NCBI GenBank assembly: GCA_041485845.1
Contig: JBGPKH010000412.1
Location: 1 to 8,032 of the forward strand
Reading direction: 5' to 3'
Length of the DNA stretch: 8,032 nucleotides
Source: OMOG01 sp041485845
GTDB taxonomy: Bacteria; Acidobacteriota; Terriglobia; Bryobacterales; Bryobacteraceae
Part shown: positions 1 through 5,547 of the stretch, piece after piece
Layout of the letters: each line of letters starts with the position of its first letter
How positions within the stretch are numbered: the first letter of the stretch is position 1
Position numbers and translations under genes: made by a program
The notes under the pieces: model-generated
What the model was told of the DNA's origin: nothing
The model's input: only the letters and a program-made list of their open reading frames with translations
Databases searched by the model: none

Positions 1-138
1 ATGAAGCCGATCGCGCACTACGTGACGGAGGCGCCGGGCGGTCAGGGGGCAGTCCGGGAGGTGGTGGAACTGCTGCTCAAAGCGCAGGGCAAGTGGGACG
101 GGATTTTGAAACACTACGAGATTGTTCTGGAGAAATAA
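1..138 (+). CDS. C-terminal end of an unidentified protein (partial, 45 residues visible)
   Basis: An open frame enters at base 1 and stops with TAA at 136-138. The first codon in the window happens to be ATG, but no ribosome binding site can be judged because the upstream sequence is missing. I therefore read it as the tail of a longer gene rather than a 45-residue protein. The visible peptide (M-K-P-I-A-H-Y-V-T-E-A-P, a Gly-rich turn, then a helix E-V-V-E-L-L-L-K and a basic/aromatic tail ending I-V-L-E-K) looks like the last helix of a cytosolic enzyme. I do not recognise the family. Only 4 bases separate its stop from the kinase start, and its last codons carry the kinase's Shine-Dalgarno sequence, so the two are almost certainly one operon. 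A role in the same sugar-acid pathway is plausible but unproven. Confidence 0.6.
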   Translation: MKPIAHYVTEAPGGQGAVREVVELLLKAQGKWDGILKHYEIVLEK

Positions 139-142
139 ACCG

Positions 143-1225
143 ATGAGCACTGGCCTGAATATTCGCAAAGAGGGAACGCTGGATTTCTTGTCGCTGGGCG
201 CGCTGATCCATCGCCTCGACCCGGGTATCATCCCGTTCCGCAAGGCAACGGAATGCAAGATCCACGTGAGCGGCGGAGAGTTCAATTGCGCCGCGAACCT
301 GGCCGATTGTTTCGGCCTCAGAACGGGCGTGGCGAGCGCGATGGTGGATTACCCCATCGGCGCGCTGATTGCCGAGCGCGTCCGCGCCATGGGCGTGAAG
401 CCCTTCTACAAGCGCTTCAAGCACGATGGCGTCACGGGGCCCAACATGGCCACGGTGTACAGCGACCGGGGCCATGGCGTGCGCGGACCGGCGGTCTTCT
501 ATAACCGCTCGAACGAGGCGGCCGGGCGGCTGAAGGCCGGCGATTTCGATTGGAAGGCGATCTTCTCCGGCGGCGTGCGCTGGTTCCACAGCGGCGGCAT
601 TTTCGCGGCGCTGTCGCCGACCACGTCCGACGTAATCATCGAGGGCATGCAGGCGGCGAAGGCTGCCGGAGCGGTGGTCTCATTCGATCTGAACTACCGC
701 GCCAAGCTCTGGAACATCTGGGGCGGCGAAGAGCGCGCGGTCGAGGTGGTGGATCGCATCGTGAAAAACGTGGACGTTCTGGTGGGAAACGAGGAGGACT
801 TGCAGAAAGGGCTGGGCATACCCGGACCCGAGGTCGCCGCGAAATCCAAGCTCGACCCGAGCGCCTTCTTCGGGATGATCGACCAGGTGATCCGCAAGCA
901 TCCGCAGGTCAAGATTGTCGCGACCACCCTTCGCGAGGTGGCCTCCACGAATCGGCACGGCTGGAGCGCGGTGGCCTGGATCAACGGCGAAACGCACCAG
1001 GCGCCGACCGCCGAGTTGGACGTCCACGATCGCGTGGGCGGCGGCGATGGCTTCGCCTCGGGCTTCTTCTACGGCCTGCTGACCAACGAATCTCCGCGGG
1101 AATCGGTCAAGCTGGGATGGGCTCACGGCGCGCTGCTGACGACGTTCCCCGGGGACACTACCATGGCGACGGTGGATCAGGTGCGCGCGTTCGCCAAGGG
1201 GGGGTCGGCGCGGATTCAGAGATAG
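143..1225 (+). CDS. kdgK: PfkB-family sugar kinase, probable 2-keto-3-deoxygluconate kinase
   Basis: 360 residues, normal length for the ribokinase/PfkB superfamily. Members transfer phosphate from ATP to a sugar hydroxyl; the KDG-kinase branch makes 2-keto-3-deoxy-6-phosphogluconate in uronate and Entner-Doudoroff catabolism in the cytosol. Visible features: an N-terminal substrate-site glycine pair followed by an Asn/Ala-rich stretch (G-G-E-F-N-C-A-A-N-L-A, residues 44-54); the strand F-D-L-N-Y-R (181-186) typical of KDG kinases; N-E-E-D (216-219) near the ATP site; and PfkB signature 2 as D-R-V-G-G-G-D-G-F (296-304). In that signature the usual T-G-A-G-D is R-V-G-G-G-D and Asp302 is the expected catalytic base. 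The second Gly in place of Ala is common in this branch. ATG 143 is chosen over TTG 122 because G-G-A-G-A (129-133) lies 9 bases before it and the extra residues overlap the upstream gene. Exact substrate (KDG versus another ketose acid) is inference. Confidence 0.85.
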   Translation: MSTGLNIRKEGTLDFLSLGALIHRLDPGIIPFRKATECKIHVSGGEFNCAANLADCFGLRTGVASAMVDYPIGALIAERVRAMGVKPFYKRFKHDGVTGPNMATVYSDRGHGVRGPAVFYNRSNEAAGRLKAGDFDWKAIFSGGVRWFHSGGIFAALSPTTSDVIIEGMQAAKAAGAVVSFDLNYRAKLWNIWGGEERAVEVVDRIVKNVDVLVGNEEDLQKGLGIPGPEVAAKSKLDPSAFFGMIDQVIRKHPQVKIVATTLREVASTNRHGWSAVAWINGETHQAPTAELDVHDRVGGGDGFASGFFYGLLTNESPRESVKLGWAHGALLTTFPGDTTMATVDQVRAFAKGGSARIQR

Positions 1226-1227
1226 GA

Positions 1228-1707
1228 CTGGTTCGCCCGATATTCGACCGCGTTCGTCAAAACGGTCATCGAGACCAATCGCTTCCCGATGTCGTTTTCC
1301 TGAACCGCAAGAGCCGGGCGTACCGACGGGTGCTCGACGCGCTGATTTCGAGAGGGGCGTCTGCCCTTCCCGCCGAGCTACGCACCCGTCTGGAATCGAT
1401 GATCGAAACCTGGAGCAACCAGGCCTTCGACGACGCCTTCCACCCATTCAGGAATTTGAGATTCAATGCCGATAGCGAAGATCGCATCCGGCTATCGGAG
1501 CCCCGCCGCAGGTCGATCGATGAAATTCTGAAAGAGAGCGCCAGGATCTTTTTGACCGGCGCTCCGGGAAGTGGAAAGTCGACTTTAGTGTCTTTCCTTG
1601 CCAGCCTCTGCGCCGTTGGAAAGCAGGGGCTGAATTGGCCGGACCGCGCGTTGCCCTTCGTGGTCACGGTGCGCGAGTTGAAGGACGCGGCGATCGGGCC
1701 GGAATGA
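1228..1707 (+). pseudogene. N-terminal remnant of a NACHT-type P-loop NTPase
   Basis: Frame 1 becomes protein-like just after the kinase stop and ends at TGA 1705-1707. Visible parts: a helical segment (residues R-K-S-R-A-Y-R-R-V-L onward), then S-I-D-E-I-L before a hydrophobic strand, a perfect Walker A G-A-P-G-S-G-K-S-T (1558-1584), and after it the strand L-P-F-V-V-T-V-R-E-L. This P-loop followed by a 'PFVV-x-VREL' strand is the usual start of NACHT/STAND NTPases, many of which act in antiphage defence or signalling. Walker B, the winged-helix and all sensor repeats are missing, so the NTPase cannot work. No credible start exists: possible codons are GTG 1330 or ATG 1399, the latter with a weak GGA 5 bases upstream, giving 102 residues. 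Past the stop, the next frame reads N-D-P-D-W-L-A-T-H-I, which looks like the natural continuation, so a frameshift is likely. It then runs into the convergent gene. Calling it a NACHT remnant is family knowledge plus inference. Confidence 0.7.
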
Positions 1708-1725
1708 CCCCGACTGGCTGGCGAC

Positions 1726-2565
1726 TCACATTTTCGTCGCAGTGAGCGCTTCGGAATCGTTCCATTTCCCCTGCATTGGGCCGGCATCGTCACCCAGCCC
1801 GCTGCTGAACTTTTCCACCGAGCCGGTAGCGGCCCATCGAATGATAACGCCATTGTCATCGACTGCGAAGCTTCCTGTATCGTTGGCGCCGAGCAGGGGC
1901 TGCAAAACGCCGGCCGGCTCGGTCTGGGTCCATTTCACCTGTCGATTACCAAAGAAGTAATAGTAGTAAGCCTGCCCGCGCCAGACGACTTTCCACCAGC
2001 CGAGCAGCCATCCGGGGACCGGGTCCGTTTGTGCGCCGGCCCCAAAATAGAGTTCGATATCGATCCACCCTTGGAGTTTCTTGTAGTCGTAGGGCGTCGT
2101 TCCGTATGTCCGTTTGAGGACATCGTGTCCTCCGATCAATTGTTTCGCTTTGTTTCTGCTGGGACCACCCTGCCCGGCATCCACATGGCCCCATTTGTCG
2201 TCTTCGTCGAAATCGAGCGAGACGCCCACGTGGAAGGCGGTGTGGCGGCAAATGTCGCCGTACTTTGGCCGTGCGTCTTAAGTGGACTTCACCCAGGCGT
2301 ATCCCTTACCGATACTGGGCAAGTAAGTATCGAGATCAAAACGCCCGAGGTACTTCGTGGAGCCGAGCTGTACACCGTACCAACCCACGAACCCGTTGCA
2401 CGCGGTCATGATCCCTCCGCTCAACCAGTTCTGCCACATGGTGGCATGCGAGGTTCCGGTAAGGCGTGTGAAGAGCGCTGCAGTGGGACCATCGGAGTTG
2501 ATTTGCCGTGGTGGCTCGGGAACCACCTTTAAGATCTCTTTAGCACGATCGCGGATCTCCGCCAT
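1726..2565 (-). pseudogene. NlpC/P60-like cysteine peptidase with Tyr/Trp-rich C-terminal domain, interrupted by an in-frame TAA
   Basis: From ATG 2563-2565 (AGGA 8-9 bases upstream on this strand) a protein-like frame runs 95 codons to TAA 2278-2280. It then continues in the same frame with no indel for 183 more codons to TGA at 1726-1728. Bridging the stop gives a coherent 279-codon protein. Cys56 lies in T-A-C-N-G-F-V-G-W-Y, like the nucleophile helix of NlpC/P60 and CHAP peptidases. After the stop (codon 96), K-Y-G-D-I (101-105) and F-H-V-G-V (111-115) match the family's 'GD-(L/I) ... HVGI' His block, with His112 the likely catalytic residue and a second His127 in H-V-D-A-G. Residues about 185-279 form a domain rich in W/Y (L-L-G-W-W-K-V, four consecutive Tyr at 200-203 after Ala199, and M-Q-G-K-W-N-D near the end) that I cannot assign. 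No signal peptide or membrane segment is visible. The family acts on peptidoglycan peptides or other amides. GTG 2229 could restart the second half but has no Shine-Dalgarno and would lack the cysteine, so function is probably lost. Confidence 0.7.
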
Positions 2566-2571
2566 GATTCC

Positions 2572-2585
2572 AATCCTACAGGATT
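2572..2585. repeat. 14-bp palindrome just upstream of the broken peptidase gene
   Basis: AATCCT-AC-AGGATT has perfect 6-base arms around a 2-base centre. On the minus strand its AGGA half is the apparent Shine-Dalgarno of the peptidase gene starting at 2565. It could be a small operator or a hairpin hiding the ribosome binding site, or chance; nothing else here separates these. Confidence 0.3.
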
Positions 2586-2684
2586 TCAAATCGGCTTAAC
2601 ACCGATCTGCCGTCAGTCCTCACGCTTTCGCGCTGGCGAGGGTTGGCGCGATCGAATCACAGGCCATCCGAAGTGGAATTCGGA

Positions 2685-2721
2685 GGGTGCCGGTGTTCAC
2701 GCACCCGGATAAGGTGGCACC
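2685..2721 (+). promoter_or_regulatory. Possible alternative-pairing leader before the fatty-acid methyltransferase gene
   Basis: GGGTGC (2685-2690) can pair with GCACCC (2701-2706) across a 10-base loop. Alternatively GGTGCC (2686-2691) can pair with GGCACC (2716-2721), whose first two G are the end of the ribosome binding site AAGGTGG (2711-2717). The two pairings exclude each other, so the leader could in principle switch access to the ATG at 2728. This is a reading of complementarity only. The rest of the gap 2566-2727 shows no clear promoter or terminator. Confidence 0.25.
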
Positions 2722-2727
2722 ACGCTC

Positions 2728-3981
2728 ATGACTTCATCTCTCGCGCGAAAGGTGCTGCTCCAGACGCTCGCGGGCCTGCGCCAGGGCAGCCTGAAACTCA
2801 TCAGCGGCGCGGAGACGTACGATTTCGGCGACCCGCAGTCCGGCCTGCGCGCCTGCGTGACGGTACACCACGAACGCTTCTTTTCGCGCGTCCTGTTCGG
2901 CGGCGAGGATGGCGCGGGCGACTCGTATGCGGAGGGAGACTGGTCGTCGCCCGACGTGGTGGCGGTCATTCGGCTGGCCATCCGCAACCTGGCGCAGCTT
3001 CAACACGGCAACTTCGCGCTGAGCTGGTTGAGCCGTCTGGTGAACCGGGTGCGCCATCTCCGCCGCGGCAACTCGGTGGAAGGCAGCCGCCGCAACATTC
3101 AAGAACACTACGACCTGAGCAACGAATTCTTCCGGCTGTTCCTGGACGAGCGGATGGTCTACTCGTCGGGGATTTTCGAGGCGGCGTCAGATTCGCTCGA
3201 GAATGCGCAGATCGAAAAGATCGATCGCACCTGCCGCAAGCTGCGCCTCGGAGCCGGCGACGAGGTATTGGAGACCGGCACCGGCTGGGGCGCCTTCGCG
3301 CTGCACGCCTCCGCGGAATACGGCTGCCGCGTTACTACGACCACCATCAGCCGGCAGCAGTACGAATACGCGCGCGAGCTGTTCGCGAGATCGGGCGAGG
3401 CTGGGAGCCGGATTGCGTTGATCCTGGAAGACTACCGAAATCTCAAGGGGCGCTTCGACCACATCGCCAGCATCGAGATGTTCGAAGCGGTGGGGTTGGA
3501 GCACTACGACCAGTTCTTCGGGGCTTGCGACCGCCTGCTGCGTGCGGACGGCGCCATGGCGATGCAGACGATCACCATGAACGAGCACGGGTTCGCGGCG
3601 TACCATCGGAGCAGCGACTGGATCCAGCGGCGGATTTTCCCGGGGTCCGAGTTGGCGTCGATCCGCGAGATTCTGAGCTCGCTGGTGCGTGCGACGCGCA
3701 TGTCGCTCTACGGGCTGGAGGACATCGGCATGCACTACACGCACACGCTGGCCGAGTGGCGGCGGCGCTTTCTGGCGCGCCGGGACGCCGTGCGGCAACT
3801 GGGCTTCGACGAGAATTTCCTGCGCACGTGGGACTACTACCTGGCGTATTGCGAGGGCGGCTTCCGGGAACGGTATGTCAGCGACGTGCAGTTGTTGTTG
3901 ACCAAGTGCGCCAGCCCGCGGGCGCTGTTCGGCGAACCAGGGCGCGCCGCCGATCTTCTTCGTGTTACAACTACGGCTTGA
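2728..3981 (+). CDS. Cyclopropane-fatty-acyl-phospholipid synthase family methyltransferase
   Basis: 417 residues, the normal length of the Cfa/CMAS family. These cytosolic, membrane-associated enzymes move the methyl group of S-adenosylmethionine onto the double bond of phospholipid acyl chains, giving cyclopropane or methyl-branched lipids. Seen here: an N-terminal lipid/dimer region (1-120), then Q-E-H-Y-D-L-S-N-E-F-F (125-135), the SAM-binding loop L-E-T-G-T-G-W-G (181-188), T-T-T-T-I-S (203-208), and S-I-E-M-F-E-A-V-G (248-256). In the E. coli and mycobacterial enzymes the bicarbonate-binding cysteine sits in Y-S-C; here the matching stretch is M-V-Y-S-S-G (143-148), with serine. The Y-S-S and G-T-G-W-G forms are common in a second branch of the family, so the exact product (cyclopropane, methylated or other lipid) is uncertain. 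ATG 2728 has AAGGTGG 10 bases upstream. Its TGA overlaps the next gene's start. Confidence 0.88.
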   Translation: MTSSLARKVLLQTLAGLRQGSLKLISGAETYDFGDPQSGLRACVTVHHERFFSRVLFGGEDGAGDSYAEGDWSSPDVVAVIRLAIRNLAQLQHGNFALSWLSRLVNRVRHLRRGNSVEGSRRNIQEHYDLSNEFFRLFLDERMVYSSGIFEAASDSLENAQIEKIDRTCRKLRLGAGDEVLETGTGWGAFALHASAEYGCRVTTTTISRQQYEYARELFARSGEAGSRIALILEDYRNLKGRFDHIASIEMFEAVGLEHYDQFFGACDRLLRADGAMAMQTITMNEHGFAAYHRSSDWIQRRIFPGSELASIREILSSLVRATRMSLYGLEDIGMHYTHTLAEWRRRFLARRDAVRQLGFDENFLRTWDYYLAYCEGGFRERYVSDVQLLLTKCASPRALFGEPGRAADLLRVTTTA

Positions 3982-4448
3982 CCGTATACGAACTGCGACG
4001 TCAGACCTTCATTCCCGCGCCACTGCCGAAGGTCTTCGAGTTCTTTTCCGCGGCACGGAACCTGGGGAGCATCACTCCGAGCTCCCTCCGTTTCCGGATG
4101 CTCACGCCGGAGCCGATCGATCTGCACAGCGGCGCCGAGCTTCGGTACTCGCTACGCGTGCGCGGCATCCCGGTGCAATGGAAGACGATCATCGAGAAGT
4201 GGAATCCGCCGTACGAGTTCACGGATTATCAGGCGCAAGGCCCATACAAGCTGTGGCATCACACGCACCTTTTCCGGGAGGGCGACGGCGGCACATGGAT
4301 GGAGGACGTGGTGCGGTATGGATTGCCGTTCGGCGTGCTGGGCCGGCTGGCGCACTGGCTGGTGGTGCGCCGCGATGTGGAGGCGATTTTCGAGCACCGG
4401 GCGGAGAAGATCCGGGAATTGTTTGGGGCCGGGGGTAAAATAGGTTGA
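3978..4448 (+). CDS. SRPBCC (START-like) ligand-binding domain protein
   Basis: 156 residues forming one SRPBCC/START-like helix-grip domain, a cytosolic fold with a deep hydrophobic pocket. The opening Y-E-L-R-R-Q-T-F-I-P-A-P-L-P-K-V-F-E-F-F (4-23) is the classic first strand and helix of this fold. The middle contains W-K-T-I-I-E-K-W-N-P-P (68-78) and F-T-D-Y-Q (81-85), and the end has G-T-W-M-E-D-V-V-R-Y (105-114) and a long C-terminal helix (123-149). The start is TTG 3978, sharing TTGA with the methyltransferase stop. There is no Shine-Dalgarno and no ATG or GTG nearby, so translation probably depends on ribosomes finishing the upstream gene. That coupling suggests the protein binds, delivers or senses the lipid handled by the methyltransferase, which is inference. 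Related domains are known in the COG4276-type group, function unknown. Confidence 0.85.
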   Translation: MTVYELRRQTFIPAPLPKVFEFFSAARNLGSITPSSLRFRMLTPEPIDLHSGAELRYSLRVRGIPVQWKTIIEKWNPPYEFTDYQAQGPYKLWHHTHLFREGDGGTWMEDVVRYGLPFGVLGRLAHWLVVRRDVEAIFEHRAEKIRELFGAGGKIG

Positions 4449-4450
4449 TC

Positions 4451-4678
4451 ATGCCGGAAAACGGAAGAAACCGCCTCGACCGAATTGAGGAGGATCTGGA
4501 AAAGCTTGTGGGCGTCGTGCAGCGCCTGGCGGACCATGTGGGGGAAGGTGACCGGTACCTCGCCAGGCTCGCGGAAGCGCAACTCAAGCTCGCCGAATCC
4601 CAAAACACAACCGAGGAAAAGTTAAACGCCCTCATCCAGGTGGTTGACGATCTGATCCGCAGGCCGCCGGCTAAATAA
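4451..4678 (+). CDS. Small coiled-coil protein of unknown function
   Basis: 75 residues, soluble, no signal peptide, no cysteine. After a short basic start (M-P-E-N-G-R-N-R) almost the whole chain is predicted helix by eye, with hydrophobic residues at heptad-like spacing: L9-I12-L16-L19-V22-V23-L26, then L37-L40-L45-L47 and a third run L59-L62-I63-V66-L69-I70. It ends R-R-P-P-A-K. This suggests an oligomeric coiled coil. ATG 4451 is preferred over TTG 4445, with AGG 7 bases upstream. It begins only 2 bases after the SRPBCC stop, so it may be transcribed with that operon, yet it also heads the run of small genes leading to hicAB. I do not recognise a family. Confidence 0.65.
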   Translation: MPENGRNRLDRIEEDLEKLVGVVQRLADHVGEGDRYLARLAEAQLKLAESQNTTEEKLNALIQVVDDLIRRPPAK

Positions 4679-4717
4679 TCTGCGCCGCTAGCCAACCCTG
4701 TCGAAACGGGGCGTGTG

Positions 4718-4747
4718 GCTCCCCCGATGCGAAGGGGCTTTGGGAGC
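4718..4747 (+). repeat. Inverted repeat over the start region of the Cys/His-rich gene
   Basis: GCTCCC (4718-4723) is complementary to GGGAGC (4742-4747), and inside it CCCC (4722-4725) could instead pair with GGGG (4734-4737). There is no T-run after it, so it is not a standard terminator. In RNA it would bury the ATG at 4727, which is one reason to consider TTG 4772 as the real start of the next gene. Confidence 0.3.
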
Positions 4748-5056
4748 GGCAACCAACCGCCTGAGGGACCATTGATCAATCGCGATGAACTGGCAATCTG
4801 CAAACGGCGCGGCCACGACGCTGGTCTCTTGGGCGAGGACTGGAGTCTGTGCAAGTGGTGCGGCACGTGGTTAAGGGAGCTTCGCACTATCGAGGAGCGC
4901 GAGGACGAGCCGCCCAAGAGCCGGCAGAACCCGCTGGGGAAGATCCTGCGCCACCGCCCCGAAGGCGGCCGCCCGCGGAGCAATGCGCCGGGCTGCCCTT
5001 GTGGAGGGATGACGCTGAAGTGTGCGCTGGCTCGCGGGCACAAGTGCGCTGCATAG
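4727..5056 (+). CDS. Small Cys/His-rich protein, putative zinc-binding
   Basis: 109 residues from ATG 4727. Alternatives are GTG 4715 (113 residues) and TTG 4772 (94 residues, GAGGGA only 3 bases upstream), and the start is unresolved. Two clusters of possible metal ligands are visible. The first is C-K-R-R-G-H ... L-C-K-W-C-G-T-W-L, i.e. Cys-x4-His, a gap of 12, then Cys-x2-Cys, followed by an acidic helix (R-T-I-E-E-R-E-D-E-P). The second is near the end: C-P-C-G-G-M-T-L-K-C-A-L-A-R-G-H-K-C. A basic linker joins them. Spacing is consistent with two small zinc knuckles, perhaps for nucleic acid or protein contact. The stop TAG lies 7 bases before hicA, and its bases form part of the hicA ribosome binding site. 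I do not recognise the family, and the function is unknown. Confidence 0.6.
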   Translation: MRRGFGSGNQPPEGPLINRDELAICKRRGHDAGLLGEDWSLCKWCGTWLRELRTIEEREDEPPKSRQNPLGKILRHRPEGGRPRSNAPGCPCGGMTLKCALARGHKCAA

Positions 5057-5063
5057 GACAGCC

Positions 5064-5261
5064 ATGAAGGTGCGGGACGTAATTCGGAAGATCGAAGACG
5101 ACGGGTGGCATTTTCACTCGCAGAAAGGCAGCCACGCCCAATACAAGCACCCGACAGAGAGTGGCCGCGTCACGATAGCTGGAAAACCAAACGATGACAT
5201 GCACCCCAAAACGCTCGCCGATGTATTTCGGCAAGCACAATTACCCAAACCGAGGAGCTAG
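5064..5261 (+). CDS. hicA: HicA family mRNA-interferase toxin
   Basis: 65 residues, typical for HicA, a small double-stranded-RNA-binding-like fold that cleaves mRNA when its antitoxin is lost. Family landmarks: start M-K-V-R-D-V-I-R-K-I; D-D-G-W (12-15); the active block K-G-S-H-A-Q-Y-K-H-P (21-30) with His24 as the expected catalytic residue; G-R-V-T-I-A-G-K-P (34-42); and the closing helix K-T-L-A-D-V-F-R-Q-A (49-58). All key residues appear intact. ATG 5064 is preceded by AGGA 5 bases upstream. The toxin gene comes before the antitoxin gene, the usual hicAB order. Starting 7 bases after the Cys/His-rich gene suggests a shared transcript. Confidence 0.93.
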   Translation: MKVRDVIRKIEDDGWHFHSQKGSHAQYKHPTESGRVTIAGKPNDDMHPKTLADVFRQAQLPKPRS

Positions 5262-5264
5262 GAG

Positions 5265-5477
5265 ATGAAATACGCGATCGTAATTGAGAAAGTGCCAGGC
5301 AGCAACTACAGCGCCTTCGTGCCCGATCTCCCTGGGTGTGTTGCTACGGGCGATACGCTGGAGGAAGTCAAGCGGCTAATGCAGGAAGGCATCGAGTTCC
5401 ATCTGCAGGGAATGCGTGAGGACGGCGAAACGATTCCGGAGCCGACTACCGAAGTAGCATACGCCGACGTCGCCTGA
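5265..5477 (+). CDS. hicB: HicB family antitoxin, short form
   Basis: 70 residues with the partial RNase H-like HicB fold that covers the HicA active site. Recognisable: M-K-Y-A-I-V-I-E, then Y-S-A-F-V-P-D-L-P-G-C-V-A-T-G (15-29), T-L-E-E-V (31-35), E-G-I-E-F-H-L (41-47) and a G-E-T-I-P-E-P tail (54-60). Unlike longer HicB proteins it has no C-terminal helix-turn-helix or ribbon-helix-helix domain, so it may not repress its own promoter by itself. ATG 5265 follows the hicA stop by 3 bases and has a strong GAGGAG (5252-5257) 7 bases upstream. That is a better site than hicA's, fitting the need for antitoxin excess. Confidence 0.93.
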   Translation: MKYAIVIEKVPGSNYSAFVPDLPGCVATGDTLEEVKRLMQEGIEFHLQGMREDGETIPEPTTEVAYADVA

Positions 5478-5547
5478 GTGACTTGGAAGCGCCACGATGC
5501 AATGCTTCGGAGCGATTCAAAACTCTGCATGTTCGCCCAGCTTTCCC

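Noticed and set aside
550..1225. Upstream part of the plus-strand frame that leads into the NACHT remnant
   Set aside because: It lies wholly inside the kinase gene in another frame and has the Arg/Gly/Ala-rich composition of a shadow. Only the part after the kinase stop is protein-like.
680..1447. 255-codon minus-strand frame opposite the kinase
   Set aside because: Arg-rich shadow that spans the kinase and the NACHT remnant; no motif.
1946..2251. Minus-strand frame that overlaps the peptidase in another phase
   Set aside because: Considered as evidence for a frameshift at the interruption, but the conserved G-D-I and H-V-G-V blocks are in the same phase as the first half. The defect is a stop codon, not a shift.
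2029..2532. 167-codon plus-strand frame opposite the peptidase
   Set aside because: Shadow of the minus-strand gene; starts without a ribosome binding site and has no recognisable motif.
2643..3977. Long plus-strand frame running into the SRPBCC protein
   Set aside because: It is the third frame of the methyltransferase gene, Arg-rich with no motif. Only the last 156 residues, from TTG 3978, are a real gene.
4219..5043. 274-codon minus-strand open frame
   Set aside because: It crosses the SRPBCC gene, the coiled-coil gene and the Cys/His gene, is rich in Ser/Arg/Pro and has no recognisable motif or ribosome binding site; an antisense shadow of GC-rich coding DNA.
5478..5547. Possible terminator between hicB and the convergent decarboxylase
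   Set aside because: Only a 5-base GAAGC/GCTTC pairing with a long loop and no T-run was found; too weak to report as a terminator.
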